A stretch of 64,000 nt of DNA from positions 62,001 to 126,000 of the forward strand of contig JAMZAV010000636.1 in the NCBI GenBank assembly GCA_024449915.1, in the 5' to 3' direction. The translations under genes were made by a program, and so were the position numbers. The number at the start of each line of letters is the position of its first letter. Within the stretch, counting starts at the first letter, position 1. This DNA comes from Sweltsa coloradensis. Its lineage: Eukaryota > Arthropoda > Insecta > Plecoptera > Chloroperlidae. The notes beneath the pieces were generated by a model that saw only the letters and a list, made by a program, of their open reading frames with translations, did no database searches and had not been told where the DNA came from. Shown here piece by piece: positions 34,501-52,174 of this stretch.

Positions 34501-37500
34501 GACTAAATTTTATCCACACACACCCCCGGGGCAGCTGCCCCTCAAAGTGGGTCGTCGGGACCCAGGGCCCTTTTCATTTAAATTAATTACAAACAACCCC
34601 CCAAGAACGATACCAAATTTTTTTGGAAATAAAATTTCATTCCCCCAAAAAACCCCCCCCAGCGGGTGCCCCTTTAAAATTTCCGTCGGGAAAAAGGGCC
34701 TTTAAAGTAAGGAAAAACATTACAAAAAAACTCCAAAAAATACCAACTTTTGGCACTAATTTTTATCCCCACACCCCCCGACACTGCCCCCCAAACTGGC
34801 TCTCGGTTCCCAGCCTTTCGTAAATAACATTTAAAACAACTCCCCAGAAAATACCAACTTATTGGCACCCAATTTCCCCACACACCCCCCAGCAGGCCCG
34901 GCCCCCCAAACTGGCTCGTCGGGAAACCCCGGGCCCTTTTCGTAATATACATTACAAACAACTCATAGAAAGATTTCCAACTTTTTTGGGGGACTAATTT
35001 TATCCCCCACACACCCCCCGAGGGAGCTGGGGGCCCCCAAAATGGCTCGTCGGTACCCCCCCCTTTAACTTTAAATATTTCATTACAAAAAACCTTCAAA
35101 AAAAAGATACCAACCCTTTTTGGGGACAATTTCATCCACAAAACCCCCCCCGAGCATTGGGGTCAAACTGGCTCGTCGTTTCCCCGCCTTTACGTAAGTA
35201 TACATTACAAACAACTCACAGAAAGATACCAACTTATTGGCACTTTCTTAAAATTTTTATCCAAAACACACCCCCCGAGGGAGCTGCCCCTAAACTTTCT
35301 TCCCTCGGGACCCAGGCCTTTTCGTAAATAACATTACAAACAACTCACAGAAAGATACCCAAATTATTTTGGGACTAATTTTTTCCCCCACCACCCCCGA
35401 GCAGGCTGCCCCTCAAACTGGCTCGTCGGTACCCAGCCTTTACGTAAAATATACTTTCAAAAAACTTTACAGAAATACCAACTTTTTGGGGAAAAATAAT
35501 TTCATCCACACAAAACCCCCGAGCAGGGTGGCCCCCCAAACTGGTTCCTTTGGTAAACCCACCTTTACGTAAGTATACATTTACAAACAACTCACAGAAA
35601 GAAACCAAATTATTGGGGACTAATTTTTATCCACACACACCCCCGAGCCTGCCCCCAAACCCGGCTCGTCGGGACCCCCGCCTTTCGTAAATATACATTA
35701 CAAACCTCCACAGAAAAATCCAACTTTTTGGCACTTTAAATTTTATGCCCCACACACCCCCGAGGCAGCTGCCCCTCAAACTGGCTTCGTCGGGACCCAG
35801 CCTTTTCCCTAAGTATAACCCTTACAAAAAACTTCACAGAAAAATACCAACTTTTTGGCACTAATTTCATCCACACCACCCCCGAGCAGCTGCCCCTCAA
35901 ACTGGCTCGTCGGTACCCACCTTTTTCGTTAAGTATAAAAATTTTTTAAACAACCCCACCGAAAGATACCCAAATTATTGAAAAAACTAATTTTATCCAC
36001 ACACCCCCGCCAGACAGCCCGCCCCCAAAATGGCTCGTCGGTACCCAGCCTTTAAAGTAAGTATTCATTACAACAACTCCAGAAAGATCCAACTTTTTGG
36101 CACTAAAATTTTATCCCAAAACACCCCCGAGGGGAGCTTGGGCCCCCCCCAAAATGGGTTTGTCCCGGGACCCCCGCCTTTACGTTAAAAAAACCAAAAA
36201 ATTTCAAAAAACTTTAAAAGAAAATACCAACCCTTTTTGGGCCCCTAATTTTATCCACACAAAAAACCCCCCCCAGGGACTCCCCTCAAAATGGGCCCCC
36301 GCGGTACCCAGCCTTTAAATAAGTAGACATTTACAAACAACTCACCGAAAAATACCAACTTATTGGCTACTAATTTCATCCCCAAAACACCCCCGAGCAG
36401 CTGGGCCCCCCAAAAATGGCCCGTCGGGACCCAGCCCCTTTCGTAAGTATACATTACAAACAAAACCCCAGAAAGGGTACCAAATTTTTTGGGCCCAATT
36501 TCATCCCCACACACCCCCGACAGGGTGCCCCTCAAACTGGGGTCGTCGGTTTCCCAGCCTTTTCTAAAAAATAAAATTAAAAACAAATCCAGAAAGATAC
36601 CAACTTATTGGCACTAATTTTTCCACCAAAACCCCCCGAAGGGACTGGGCCCCCCCCAAACTGGCTCGGGCGGGGAACCCCCCCTTTTTCGTTTTAAATA
36701 AAAACATTACAAACAAAATCCCCGAAAAAATACCAACTTATTGGCACTAATTTCATCCACACACACCCCCCGAGCGCTGGCCCCCCAAAAGGGCTCGTCC
36801 CCGGGACCCAGCCCTTTTCGTAAAAGGGATACTTAGAAACAAATCACAAGGGAAAAATTTCCAACCCTTTTTGGGACTAATTTCATCCACACACACCCCC
36901 GAAAAGGCCCGCCCCTCAAAAAGGCCCCTCGGTACCCAGGGTTTTTCGTAATATACATTAAAACAACCCCACAGAAAGATACCAACTTTTTGGGGGACTA
37001 GTTTCATTCCCCACACACCCCCCGAGGGAGCTGGGCCCCCCCCTAAACCTGGGGGGGCGTCCCGGGACCCAGCCTTTTTCGTAAGTATCCATTACAAACA
37101 ACTCAAAAGGAAAAAAAAACCAAATTATTGGCACTAATTTCATCCCCCCACACCCCCCAGCAGGGTTGGGGGCCCCCCAAACGGGGTCGTTTGTACCCAG
37201 CCTTTCCCTAAGTATACCCTTACAAACAACTCACAGAAAAAATACCAAATTATTGGGATAATTTCTCACACACACCCCCGACAGCTGCCCCCCAAAATGG
37301 CTCGTCGGTTTCCCACCCCTTTTTCGGGAAATATACATTACAAAAAACTCACGAAAAGTACCAAAATTTTTGGCAAATAAATTTTTATCCACCCCAAACC
37401 CCCGAGCAGCTGCCCCTCAAACTGGCTCGTCGGTACCCAGCCTTTACGTAAGTATACTTTCAAACAAATCACCAAAAAATAAAAACCAAAATTTTGGCAC

Positions 37501-38260
37501 TTTAAATTTTAAACCACACACACCCCCGAAGGGTGCCCCTTTTAAACTGGCTCGTTTTGGTACCCACCCTTTTCGTAAGTATTACATTACAAACAAACGA
37601 CTTTTTACTGGATTTGGGGGGGGGAAATTTTTAAAATATTTTTACCGGGAAAACGGTTTTTTTAGTGATGAGGCCAACACATTAACACTGCTGGCCAACC
37701 GGGAGGCCGGGAAAATGATTGGGCCCGCCATATTCTCGCCTGTGGTGGCAAAACAACCCGGGGACACGGGAGCGGCCAACCATTTACTGGGAAAGGGTTA
37801 AATAGTTTTTTTGTTTGGGCCAAACCTTGCCCCAGGTTTTACAAGTGATTTGGCCATGACTTTTTTCCGCTGCTGGCCAAAACCCGGGAGCCGGAAAAAA
37901 AAGATGGCCAGCCACTTCAAAGCCTGTGGCGGTTAAAAAAACAGCGACACGGCAGCGGGCTAACCCCCCCCTGGGCAAGGGGTTTCTTTGTATTTTGTGG
38001 CCGCCGTGCGTAGGGTTCAAGTTACGGTCCCCTGACTTATCCGTGCTGGGGCCCAAACCCGCCCGCCGGGAAAGTGATGGGCCCGCCATCCCTTTACGCC
38101 TGTGGCGGCAAAACAAAAGCGACACGGGAGGGGCCAACCATCCTTTACAGGGTTCTATAGGGATGTTGTGGCCAGCCGTGCGTAGGGTTTTCGAGTGATG
38201 GTCTTAAAATTTATCTGGCTGGGTGGGCCAAAAAGGGGCGGCAAAAATGAGGGCCACCCC
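22600..38260. other. Low-accuracy consensus region (probable unpolished gap fill)
   Basis: Bases are systematically replaced by, or stretched into, homopolymers next to them: GGTACCC appears as GGGACCC, GCAGCTG as GCAGGGTG, TTACGTAAG as TTTCGTAAG or TTAAAGTAAG, TGGCTCG as TGGGGTCG. The pattern covers two unrelated satellites and the non-satellite 22600-23100, so it follows position and not sequence family. Flanks outside it look normal. Reading frames here are unreliable. Confidence 0.75.
23110..37600. repeat. 117-bp satellite array, roughly 120 monomers
   Basis: The clean monomer runs CTGCCCCTCAAACTGGCTCG, TCGGTACCCAGCCTTTACGT, AAGTATACATTACAAACAAC, TCACAGAAAGATACCAACTT, ATTGGCACTAATTTCATCCA, then CACACACCCCCGAGCAG, 117 bp in all. 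Nearly every line of the region contains diverged copies in the same orientation. Count is array length divided by period and is only approximate because of indels. No unit of a second family is interspersed. Open frames of up to 236 codons here are satellite artefacts and are not genes. Confidence 0.92.
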
Positions 38261-38770
38261 TCTTCACGCCCGTGGGGGCAAACAACAGCGACACGGCAAA
38301 CGACCAACCATCACTGGGCAGGTTATAGTATGTTGTGGCCAGCCGTCCGTAGGGGTACAAGCGACGGTCAGTGACTTATCCGCTGCTGGCCAACCGGCAG
38401 CCGGCAAAGTGATGGCCAGCCATCTTCACGCCTGTGGCGGCAAAAACAACAGCAACACGGCAGCGGCCAACCAACACTGGGCAGGTTACTAGTATGTTGT
38501 GGCCAGCCGTGCGTAGGGTTACGAGTGATGGTCTAACATTTATCTGCTGCTGGCCAACCGGCAGTCGGTAAAGTGATGGCCAGCCATCTACACGCACATG
38601 GCGGCAAAACGACATAAACACGACAACGGCCAACCAACACCGGGCTAGGTTTTTTTGTTGTTTTGGCCAGCCTTCAGACGGTATGCCAGTGACAGCCTGA
38701 CACCTTCTCACTGCTGGCCAGCCAGTGGCCACAGTGGCCAGAAGTGCCAGCACGCAGCCATCACTCTACC
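37600..38770. repeat. 163-bp satellite, about seven units
   Basis: Starts of GGCCAACC-(A/T)-CACTGGGCAGG lie at about 37774, 37957, 38132, 38302, 38465 and 38628. The last spacings are 163 bp and the earlier ones 170-183 bp, the increase being extra homopolymer bases. Units share TGTTGTGGCCAGCCGTGCG, CTGCTGGCCAACCGGCAG and GGCGGCAAAACAACAGCG. The final unit (38640-38770) is diverged. It abuts the 117-bp array directly. No gene. Confidence 0.9.
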
Positions 38771-39869
38771 GTAACTTATGTGTTTGCTGGGATGTTCTCG
38801 AAATAAAAGCAACTTTTCTCGACACGTAACAATAATATTATTACTAACAGGCCATTCACAATCAACTTAGTCGTTAACTTGAAGATGTAACGTAAAGTAT
38901 GACTTTTGGCAAGTAGAAAGAGACTAATCACGCTTGAGCATTGAACAGGCTTAGGAGAAAAATACATTTCGGACGTTTATACTTTAAAAAAATGCTGTAA
39001 TAGCAAATTTGGGCTTTAAAATACAAATGGCAGGTCCAAGCAGAGTTCTCCAATAAATATTAGAGTTGGTTACTGGGGTGCCGCTATATTATAATCAATG
39101 CCGGTTGTGGCACCTTCCTCTTTTGCGATTTAAGTCTAGAAATTTAGGTCTATAAAAGCAAAAGCGTCTTTTTCCACTTTTCCTAATTGTTGGGAAATGA
39201 GATAAAACTGATAAGTACAACTATTAATGGTTAGCAACATTGTCAGACATCATCGTTAAACATAAATTATTGCCCTAAACATAACTATGTTGAACAATTA
39301 CACAATTTCCCCTTAATTATGGCACAATATTGAATTAAATATTGGAGAAAGTCCATTTTGCTTCTCAACATAACATATGAGAAAGTTTTTTGCTTGTAAC
39401 ATTATCTCGTCACGTGACCAAAATAACGACCTGCCATTGCTGCGGTTGGAGAAAGACCCGTTTGCTTCTCGGCATGTTTGTCTAAATCCAATATACATGG
39501 GAGAAAATGTTTTTGCTTCTAAACGAGTTTACCAAGCCACAGATATTGTTGCCAAGAATCAGCCTATATAATTAGATTATTTTCGAATTTTGGTGGATAA
39601 AGATGCTTTTGCTTTTATATGCCTTAATTTAGAGTTGCTTATTGATAACACATTTGCTTGGATAATATCTTACTAGTTAGTTATTGATGTGGACATTGAT
39701 TCAAATCCTAAGTTTAACTTAAACCAAAAGTTACCGACCTCTGTTGGTTGTGAATGGCCCTCTCGACAAAACCAGATAGTTAGGTCCGTACAAACCGTGT
39801 CAGAGGACGGTCATTACGCAATAGAGGCAGATACATTTAAATTACACTGACCATTGTTTGTCTATGCAG
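38771..39869. other. Spacer upstream of the sushi exon
   Basis: AT-rich, good-quality sequence. Related phrases GGAGAAAGTCCATTTTGCTTCTC, GGAGAAAGACCCGTTTGCTTCTC and GGGAGAAAATGTTTTTGCTTCT (39345, 39450, 39500) form a loose direct repeat. I found no ATG-led signal-peptide exon here, although one is needed for the lectin gene if 13481 is not it. Confidence 0.4.
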
Positions 39870-45577
<5,708 letters not shown>

Positions 45578-45720
45578 ACCCTTGCCACTAGATGCACTTG
45601 TTTGGCGCACTATTGTTTGGCACACTATTCACATATTATGACGTATGCCGAGTTGTTAATAGTGTTAGATTTAGATGTTTGCTGGAAAAAAAAGAACACT
45701 TGTTAAAATCACGAACAAAT

Positions 45721-45726
45721 AATAAA
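45721..45726 (+). terminator. Probable poly(A) signal of lectin gene
   Basis: AATAAA 144 nt after the stop, followed by a GT-rich stretch (ATGTGTTCTATGAGTT). Confidence 0.65.
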
Positions 45727-46199
45727 ATGTGTTCTATGAGTTAGTACATTGTTTACTTTCCTTGTTTGTTCCTTCCTTGATCCTGTAATAGATACTCATG
45801 GCAATAAATATCATGTTGTATCTAGGGCGACGGTCGTTCGCCCGCAGCCAAGCGCACGCGACTGCTAGAAGGCGATGACTAACTCGACCCTGTTTACAGC
45901 TATCCGAGTTGGGGGGTTTTCAGCTATCTGCACACGCCGTCCCGAAAGATTTACAATCTTGAAACTCTGTATATGACCTGATATGTGGTCCATGACATAC
46001 CAAAAAAAAAAAATCAGCCCGATCCGATAGCCCGTTCTGTGTTAAAAAAGTGCGTAAATATCGACGATAATCGTCCGGCTGATTGGTTGGTTGGTTGGTT
46101 GGGGGGTAGTGGATTCTGACAGAGAGGAATAAGAGCCTACAGAGAAAACGGTACATCTTAGAACTATGAAACTTGAACCACACTTAGATGTACCTCAGA
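45727..46199. other. Intergenic
   Basis: No gene. Contains GATTGGTTGGTTGGTTGGTTGG near 46080, a small GGTT repeat. Confidence 0.45.
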
Positions 46200-47450
46200 C
46201 TCACAAACTTCCGCCGAGAGACAAGCAATATTCCACCCCCAACACCCCCTAAATTATCCCCTAAAATTAAAAAATTCATAGCTCTAACCCAAAATTGAAT
46301 TTTTAGTCAAATTAGTTATTAAAATTATGTTCTTATGTATTTTAACCCAATCGGTCTATTCTCATTATATAAACCACATTTTGTCAACCCCCATCCCTAA
46401 TAGTTTATATTATTTTTACCTTGATTTCCAGCATTCACCACGAAGGCACCTAATGAGTTATCATTATGAAATTTGACATGATGGTACATAATAATATGAA
46501 AAATAATCCGCCAAGAGGCAATTAAGCGATATTCCACCCCCAACACCCCCTAAAACTGGAATAATTCATAGCTCTCATCTAAAATTGATGTTTTATTCAA
46601 ATTAGTTATTAAAATTATGTTTTAATGTGTTTTAATCCAATCGGCCTATTCTCATTTCCTAAACCACATTTTTTCAACCCCCATCCCTTATAGTTTATAT
46701 TATTTTAACCTTGATTTCCAGAATTCACCATGAAGGCACCTAATGAGTTATCAGCATGAAATTTGGCATACTAAATAAAAAAAATTAATCGCCGAGAAGC
46801 AAGCGATATTCCACCCCCAACACCCCCTAAATCATCCCCTAAAATTGGAATAATTGATAACTCTAAACCAAAATTTTGAATTTTTATTCATGTTATTAAA
46901 TTATGTTTTAATGTGCTTTAACCCAATCGGCCTATTCTCATTTCCTTTGTCACATTTTTTCAACCCCCCTCCCTAATAGTTTATATTATTTTTACCTTGA
47001 TTTCCAACATTCACCATGAAGGCACCCAAATGAGTTATCAGCATGAAATTTGACATGATGCTACATACTAATATGAAAAATCATTCGCCGAGAGGCAAGC
47101 GATATTCCACCCCCAACACCCTAAATAATCCCCTAAAATTGGAATAATTCATAGCTCTAACCTAAAATTGAATTTTTATTTAAATTAGTTATTAAAATTA
47201 TGTTTTAATGTGTTTTAACCCAATCGGCATATTTTCATTATATAAACCACATTTTGTCAACCCCTATCCCTAATAGTTTATATTATTTTTATCTTGATAT
47301 CCAGCATTCACCACGAAGGCACCTAATGAGTTATAATCATGAAATTTGTCATTATGGTACATAATAATATGAAAAATAATCCGCCGAGAGGCAAGCGATA
47401 TTCCACCCTCAACACCCCCTTAAATTGGAATAATTCATAGCACTAATCTA

Positions 47451-48361
47451 CTAGGAAAACGCTCAGTTGGACGCGTTGTTGAGCGAGCACCGGTACGTGC
47501 AACACGACCCGAGTACGACATGCCCATAATGTTACATACCAATAAGTCTTTAAGGTCTTGACCAATTAAGCTGAAAATTTGTAAAATAGGAGAGAATGGA
47601 TAAAATCCACCGCCATCTAGAGGACCTTGACATCATTTCTTTGGGAAAACTATTTTACTCTTGATTTCTTCTAGGTGGCAGTACCTTTTCGTTGCCATGG
47701 TAACGTTACTTTTGTTAAAATGTAATTTCTATCTACACTACTTATCGGATCAAAATAAAATTAACATATTCGTGACCGGACGGACATTCTTAATGATTTG
47801 GCTACCTCAGATTTTGTCGCCGTTTAGTTTTTAAAAAAAACTTTAGATTAACTTTAATGTAACTTTATAACTTTTTGAACGATTTTGCCACAAAACTAAT
47901 GGCATTCAATCGGGAACGAAACTTGCGGATGGTCAAAATTTCAACTCGATCCGAGCCTCCGTTTGACCGCTATCATGAGCCAAAAAAGCTGTGCGACTTT
48001 CCGTTGCCATGGTAACAGGACTTTGTTATAATGTAATTTCCATCTACACTACTTATCGGATCAAAATAAAAATAACATATTCGTGATCGGACGGACATTC
48101 TAAATGATTTGGCCACCTCAGATTTTGTCGCCGTTTAGTTTGAAAAAAAAACTTTCGATTAACTTGAATGTAACTTTTTAACTTTTTGAACGATTTTGCC
48201 ACAAAACTATACAGCAACCCGCCTAGGTGGTATGTACATGTGTGCAAAATTTCAGGTCGATCAGAGAAACGGTGCGACCTGTATCGAAGCAGTAACAGAA
48301 AAAAAAAAACAGACATTCGAGCCATAAGAGTCCAGTGGAGACGCTCGCTTCGCTCGCTCAA
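47451..48361 (-). mobile_element. Helentron-like element, family B, complete (911 bp)
   Basis: 3' end on the left (CTAGGAAAACGCTCAGTTGG, hairpin AACGC/GCGTT, TTGTTGAGCGAGCACC); 5' end at 48361 (minus strand TTGAGCGAGCGAAGCGAGCG). The body has two CCATGGTAACG modules and two AAACGGCGACAAAATC boxes in reverse. It sits in a satellite whose empty site is known from neighbouring units, with no evident target duplication. Confidence 0.78.
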
Positions 48362-48377
48362 AAATTGATGTTATATA

Positions 48378-48959
48378 CTAGGAAAACGCTCAGTTGGACG
48401 CGTTGTTGAGCGAGCACCGGTACGTGCAACATGACCCGAGTACGACATTCCCATAAGGCCCACCACACAGTGTAGGCCTAACTGGATATTGACATTGTAC
48501 ACTGTATACTATTCCAACATCTTTGCATTGTACTAATTCACGTCATGCCTTCTAAAGTGTATCTTTGTATCTTCACTGCCTCCTTCATTTTTTAGCATCA
48601 TTTTTCGAATTATGATTACCAATAAGTCTTTAACGTCTTGACCGATTTAGCTGAAAATTTGAAAAATAGAAGAGAATGGTGTACTTATTGACCCTGCAAA
48701 ATTTCATAACGATCGAAACATTTTTATTTTTTTATTTTTTTATTTTATTTTTTATTTTTTATAACCAACGATCGGATTTTGTTCAAAAACTATACAGCAA
48801 CCCGCCTAGGTGGTATGTACATGTGTGAAAAATTTCAGGTCGATCAGAGAAACGGTGCGACCTGTATCGAAGCAGTAACAGAAAAAAACAAAAAAACAAA
48901 ACAAAAACAGACATTCGAGCCATAAGAGTCAAGTGGAGACGCTCGCTTCGCTCGCTCAA
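48378..48959 (-). mobile_element. Helentron-like element, family B2 (582 bp)
   Basis: Same ends as family B, with the B2 middle (AAGGCCCACCACACAGTG). Separated from the preceding copy by only 16 bp of satellite (AATTGATGTTATATA). Nearly identical to 17793-18385, pointing to recent activity. Confidence 0.75.
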
Positions 48960-49573
48960 TTAATTTAAAAAATTAGGTGGTTATTAAAATTATGTTTTAA
49001 TGTGTTTTAACTCAATCGGCCTATTCTCATTTCCTAAACCACATTTTTCAACCCCCATCCCTTATAGTTTATATTATTTTTACCTTGATTTCCAGCATTC
49101 ACCATGAAGGCACCTAATGAGTTATCAGCATGGAAGTTGGCATGATGTTACATACTAATATGAAAAATAATTCGTCGCGATGCAAGCGATATTCCACCCC
49201 TAACACCCCCTAAATCATCCTCTAAAATTGGAATAATTGATAGCTCTAACCCAAAATTGTATTTTTATTCAAATTAGTAAATTATGTTTTAATGTGTTTT
49301 AACCCAATAAGCCTATTCCCATTTCCTAAACAACACTTTTTCAACCCCCATCCCTAATAGTTTATATTATTTTTACCTTGGTTTCCAGCATTCACCATAA
49401 AGGTACCGAATGAGTTATCAGCATGAAATTTGGCATAATGGTACATAATAATATGAAACATAATAATCCACGAGGAGACAAGCGATATTTAACCCCCACT
49501 GTTCCCTACCACTCTTTACTTTGGGAAAAACGTTATGTTGTATTTATTACAATTTTTAATATTTTAATTGCTG

Positions 49574-50010
49574 ATTAATAAATAAATAAATAAATAAATA
49601 AATTTTATTTAGAGTCTACCCACTCAGTTATAGAACTGATTTTCAGTGGGGGACTTTAAACCAAAGCGACCAAGCCAACCTTGCAGGCCCCGACGCAATC
49701 GACGAGTGAGCGATAACCAACCAAAGATCGATATTTTTAATTGGAAATATTGCAATCAGTGGTATGGACAGTGCGAACACCCGCGAATCAACGCCAGAAT
49801 CAACAAGGCCGATTCAGAACAACTCTGAAATTTATTATGTGCTTCGTTGCTAGGACGGCTCCAAAATCACCGTTTACAAACTCCTAAGACAAGAACTGAT
49901 GGACTGAAGTCCAAATCAGAAGTTAAAAAACTTCTGACTTAAACGGGAATCGAACCCTGGACCTTCTGCATTGGAAGCAGAAACGCTAACCACAAGACCA
50001 ACGAGTCACA
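49574..50010 (-). mobile_element. tRNA-derived SINE, copy 3
   Basis: (AATA)n tail at 49574-49605, body with CACTGAAAATCAGTTCTATA in reverse, and head at 50010-49940 with anticodon arm TCTGC-TTCCAAT-GCAGA (anticodon CCA) and B box GGTTCGATTCC. It is very similar to copy 1, so the family spread recently. Confidence 0.8.
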
Positions 50011-50254
50011 CAATTATGCGTCAATGTGTTATAGTCCGGCCAACAAATCATTCACACAAAAACCCAAGACGACATTAATAACCATATTAAATTTAATAAA
50101 AACATTGAATATTGCCAACTAGTCCTACAGATTGTAAACAAAAAAAGATGGTAGCTTTTGTTTCTAGACAATCTGTTTTAAACGCACTGTATCCACCTTT
50201 ACACGTATTTCACATGTTTAAGCCTTGATATGAAACAAACAACAAAAAGATGTG

Positions 50255-50763
50255 ATATCCCCCCAAAATACAAAAATTTGTAAAAAATGGCAGCCAAGCT
50301 CTCCTTCCAAAGTCTTCGGCTGTGAATGCTGTGAGATATAGAAGTTGAGCCAAGCATTTCATTCTTTCTCCCAAGTTTCGCATTGAAAAGAAGTAAGATC
50401 ATTTCGCCTGTTGACGAGCGCCAAGCCAACCATTTTCGTGGTAAAAAAAGTTAAAATTTTAAACTCAAAATCATAAAAAAATTACTTGGCTATTGATTTT
50501 GGTACGATGACTCTAAAAAGTCAATGGCAAAGTAATTTTTTTGTGATTTTGAGTTTAAAATGTTAACTGTTTTTACCATGAAAATGGTTGGCTTGGCGCT
50601 CGTCAACAGGCGAAATGATCTTACTTCTTTTCAATGCGAAACTTGGGAGAAAGAATGAAATGCTTGGCTCAACTTCTATATCTCACAGCATTCACAGCCG
50701 AAGACTTTGGAAGGAGAGCTTGGCTGCCATTTTTTACAAATTTTTGTATTTTGGGGGGATATA
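50255..50763. repeat. Near-perfect palindrome, two arms of about 240 bp (foldback element)
   Basis: ATATCCCCCCAAAATACAAA at 50255 returns as its complement ending at 50763. Arms stay almost identical to the centre, where TTGGCTATTGA faces TCAATGGCAA and leaves a loop of about 25 nt. Each arm reads the same 60-codon frame outward-to-inward, which is why identical frames occur on both strands; neither has a recognisable product. No clear target duplication. Foldback transposon or palindromic duplication. Confidence 0.88.
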
Positions 50764-51016
50764 TATTATACAGATAAATGAAAATATCGTTTTGTATTGT
50801 TGAGACATAGATACAGATCAGTCAAATATAGAATCATTGATCGCAATCACTCGGCAAATGAAAACGCTGGAATGAAGAGGAATAATTGACAAGATTCGAT
50901 AAAGTCGACAAGTCGATAAACTCAATATTTATCGACTCGAATATTATCGACTGTCTTGACTTAATCGATATATTTAATAAAAGCAGTAAAGATGCTATAG
51001 AGGTTATTTTATTACA

Positions 51017-51637
51017 CTAAGAATCTTCGCAAACTCTTTTTCAGGCGCGTTGTTGGATGAGCGTGTTTTTTTAAACGAAAAAAGCGTAAAATTGCAATTT
51101 TTAAGAGAAATTTTTTTTCGAATGCGCTCAAATTTCACACCAATATATTAATTCATAAAATTAAGGTTCTTTGAAAAAATCATTACAATCGGATAAAGCA
51201 TGTAGGTGTTATAAGCCGAAGAATGTTTTAAAATTAAAAAATCGTAAAATTGCGATTTTCATAAGAAAAAATCTCTCGATTGCGTTCAAATTTCACACGA
51301 ATATATGAATTCATAAAATTAGGGTTCTGTAAAAAAATCACTACAATCGTAAAAAACATGTAGGTGTTATTTATAAGTCGAAGAATTTTTTTAAAAATAA
51401 AAAAAATCGTAAAATTGCGATTTTAATAAGAAATAATTTTTCGATTGCGCTCAAAAACGTGGTAGTTCTAAGTTCAGAAATTTCGAGGGCCTCTAGAACA
51501 TTTCATCGCAATTGGAGTATCGGTTTAGCCGTAATCGTGTTAACAAACAGACAAAAATAATTTTAAAAAAAAATTCCGGATTTTTTTCTCCAGTGTAGTG
51601 AAATGGAATCTTCGCTTCGCTCGCTACGCTCATCCAA
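51017..51637 (-). mobile_element. Helentron-like element, family A, complete (621 bp)
   Basis: 3' end on the left with CTAAGAATCTTCGCAAAC (CTAA in place of CTAG), TCAGGCGCGTTGTTGGATG; 5' end at 51637. Two internal 120-bp units and the family core, closest to 8521-9143. Confidence 0.68.
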
Positions 51638-52174
51638 CAAAACTTACAAACTAGGAAGCTTCGCAAACGCTTTTTAGGCGCGTTGTTGGATGAGCGTAAT
51701 TGTTTAAGGGGTTATTTCACTGAAAATGTATGAAAAACCAGCAATTTTGCATTATTATTGTTTTGTTTTTTTAGTTTACTTTTTTTATTTATTGACTACA
51801 TAAATTTATTTTATGCTGATATAATGCTAAAAGCATTAAATGATTTTTTTTCTTGAGCGCTGCATGCTATTTTGCATGGGAAAATGGCTTACCAGTACTG
51901 ATATTAGGCCTAAGCTAGGGCTGTATAGAGTGTTATTCATAATAATTTTAGTCAATTTTAAAGAATACTCGATTAACAGGTTGTAAAGGCCAAGTTAATT
52001 CATGTAAAATAAATAAACTGAACCTTTAGGCTATGTTACACTCAAATTTACCAAAAAACAACATAAATAATCTTTAAATGCTATTATCTCAAAACTTTTA
52101 TTCTAGCACATTTGCTAACATTTTTTCGTACTTTTCTACAGTTTTTAAGATAAAAGGATTATTTCTTGTTTAAT

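Larger units (their letters stand above)
46200..49510. repeat. 295-bp satellite, eight units, interrupted by two transposons
   Basis: The landmark GATATTCCACCCCCAACACC recurs at about 46229, 46529, 46805, 47101, 47398, 49189 and 49484; ordinary spacing is 276-300 bp. Units share ATTAAAATTATGTTTTAATG, CCAATCGGCCTATTCTCATT, AATAGTTTATATTATTTTTA and CACCATGAAGGCACC. The gap 47451-48959 is two Helentron-like insertions. Non-coding. Confidence 0.9.

Noticed and set aside
50199..50803. Pair of divergent genes with identical 60-residue N-termini
   Set aside because: The identity follows from the palindrome; no signal, domain or splice evidence.
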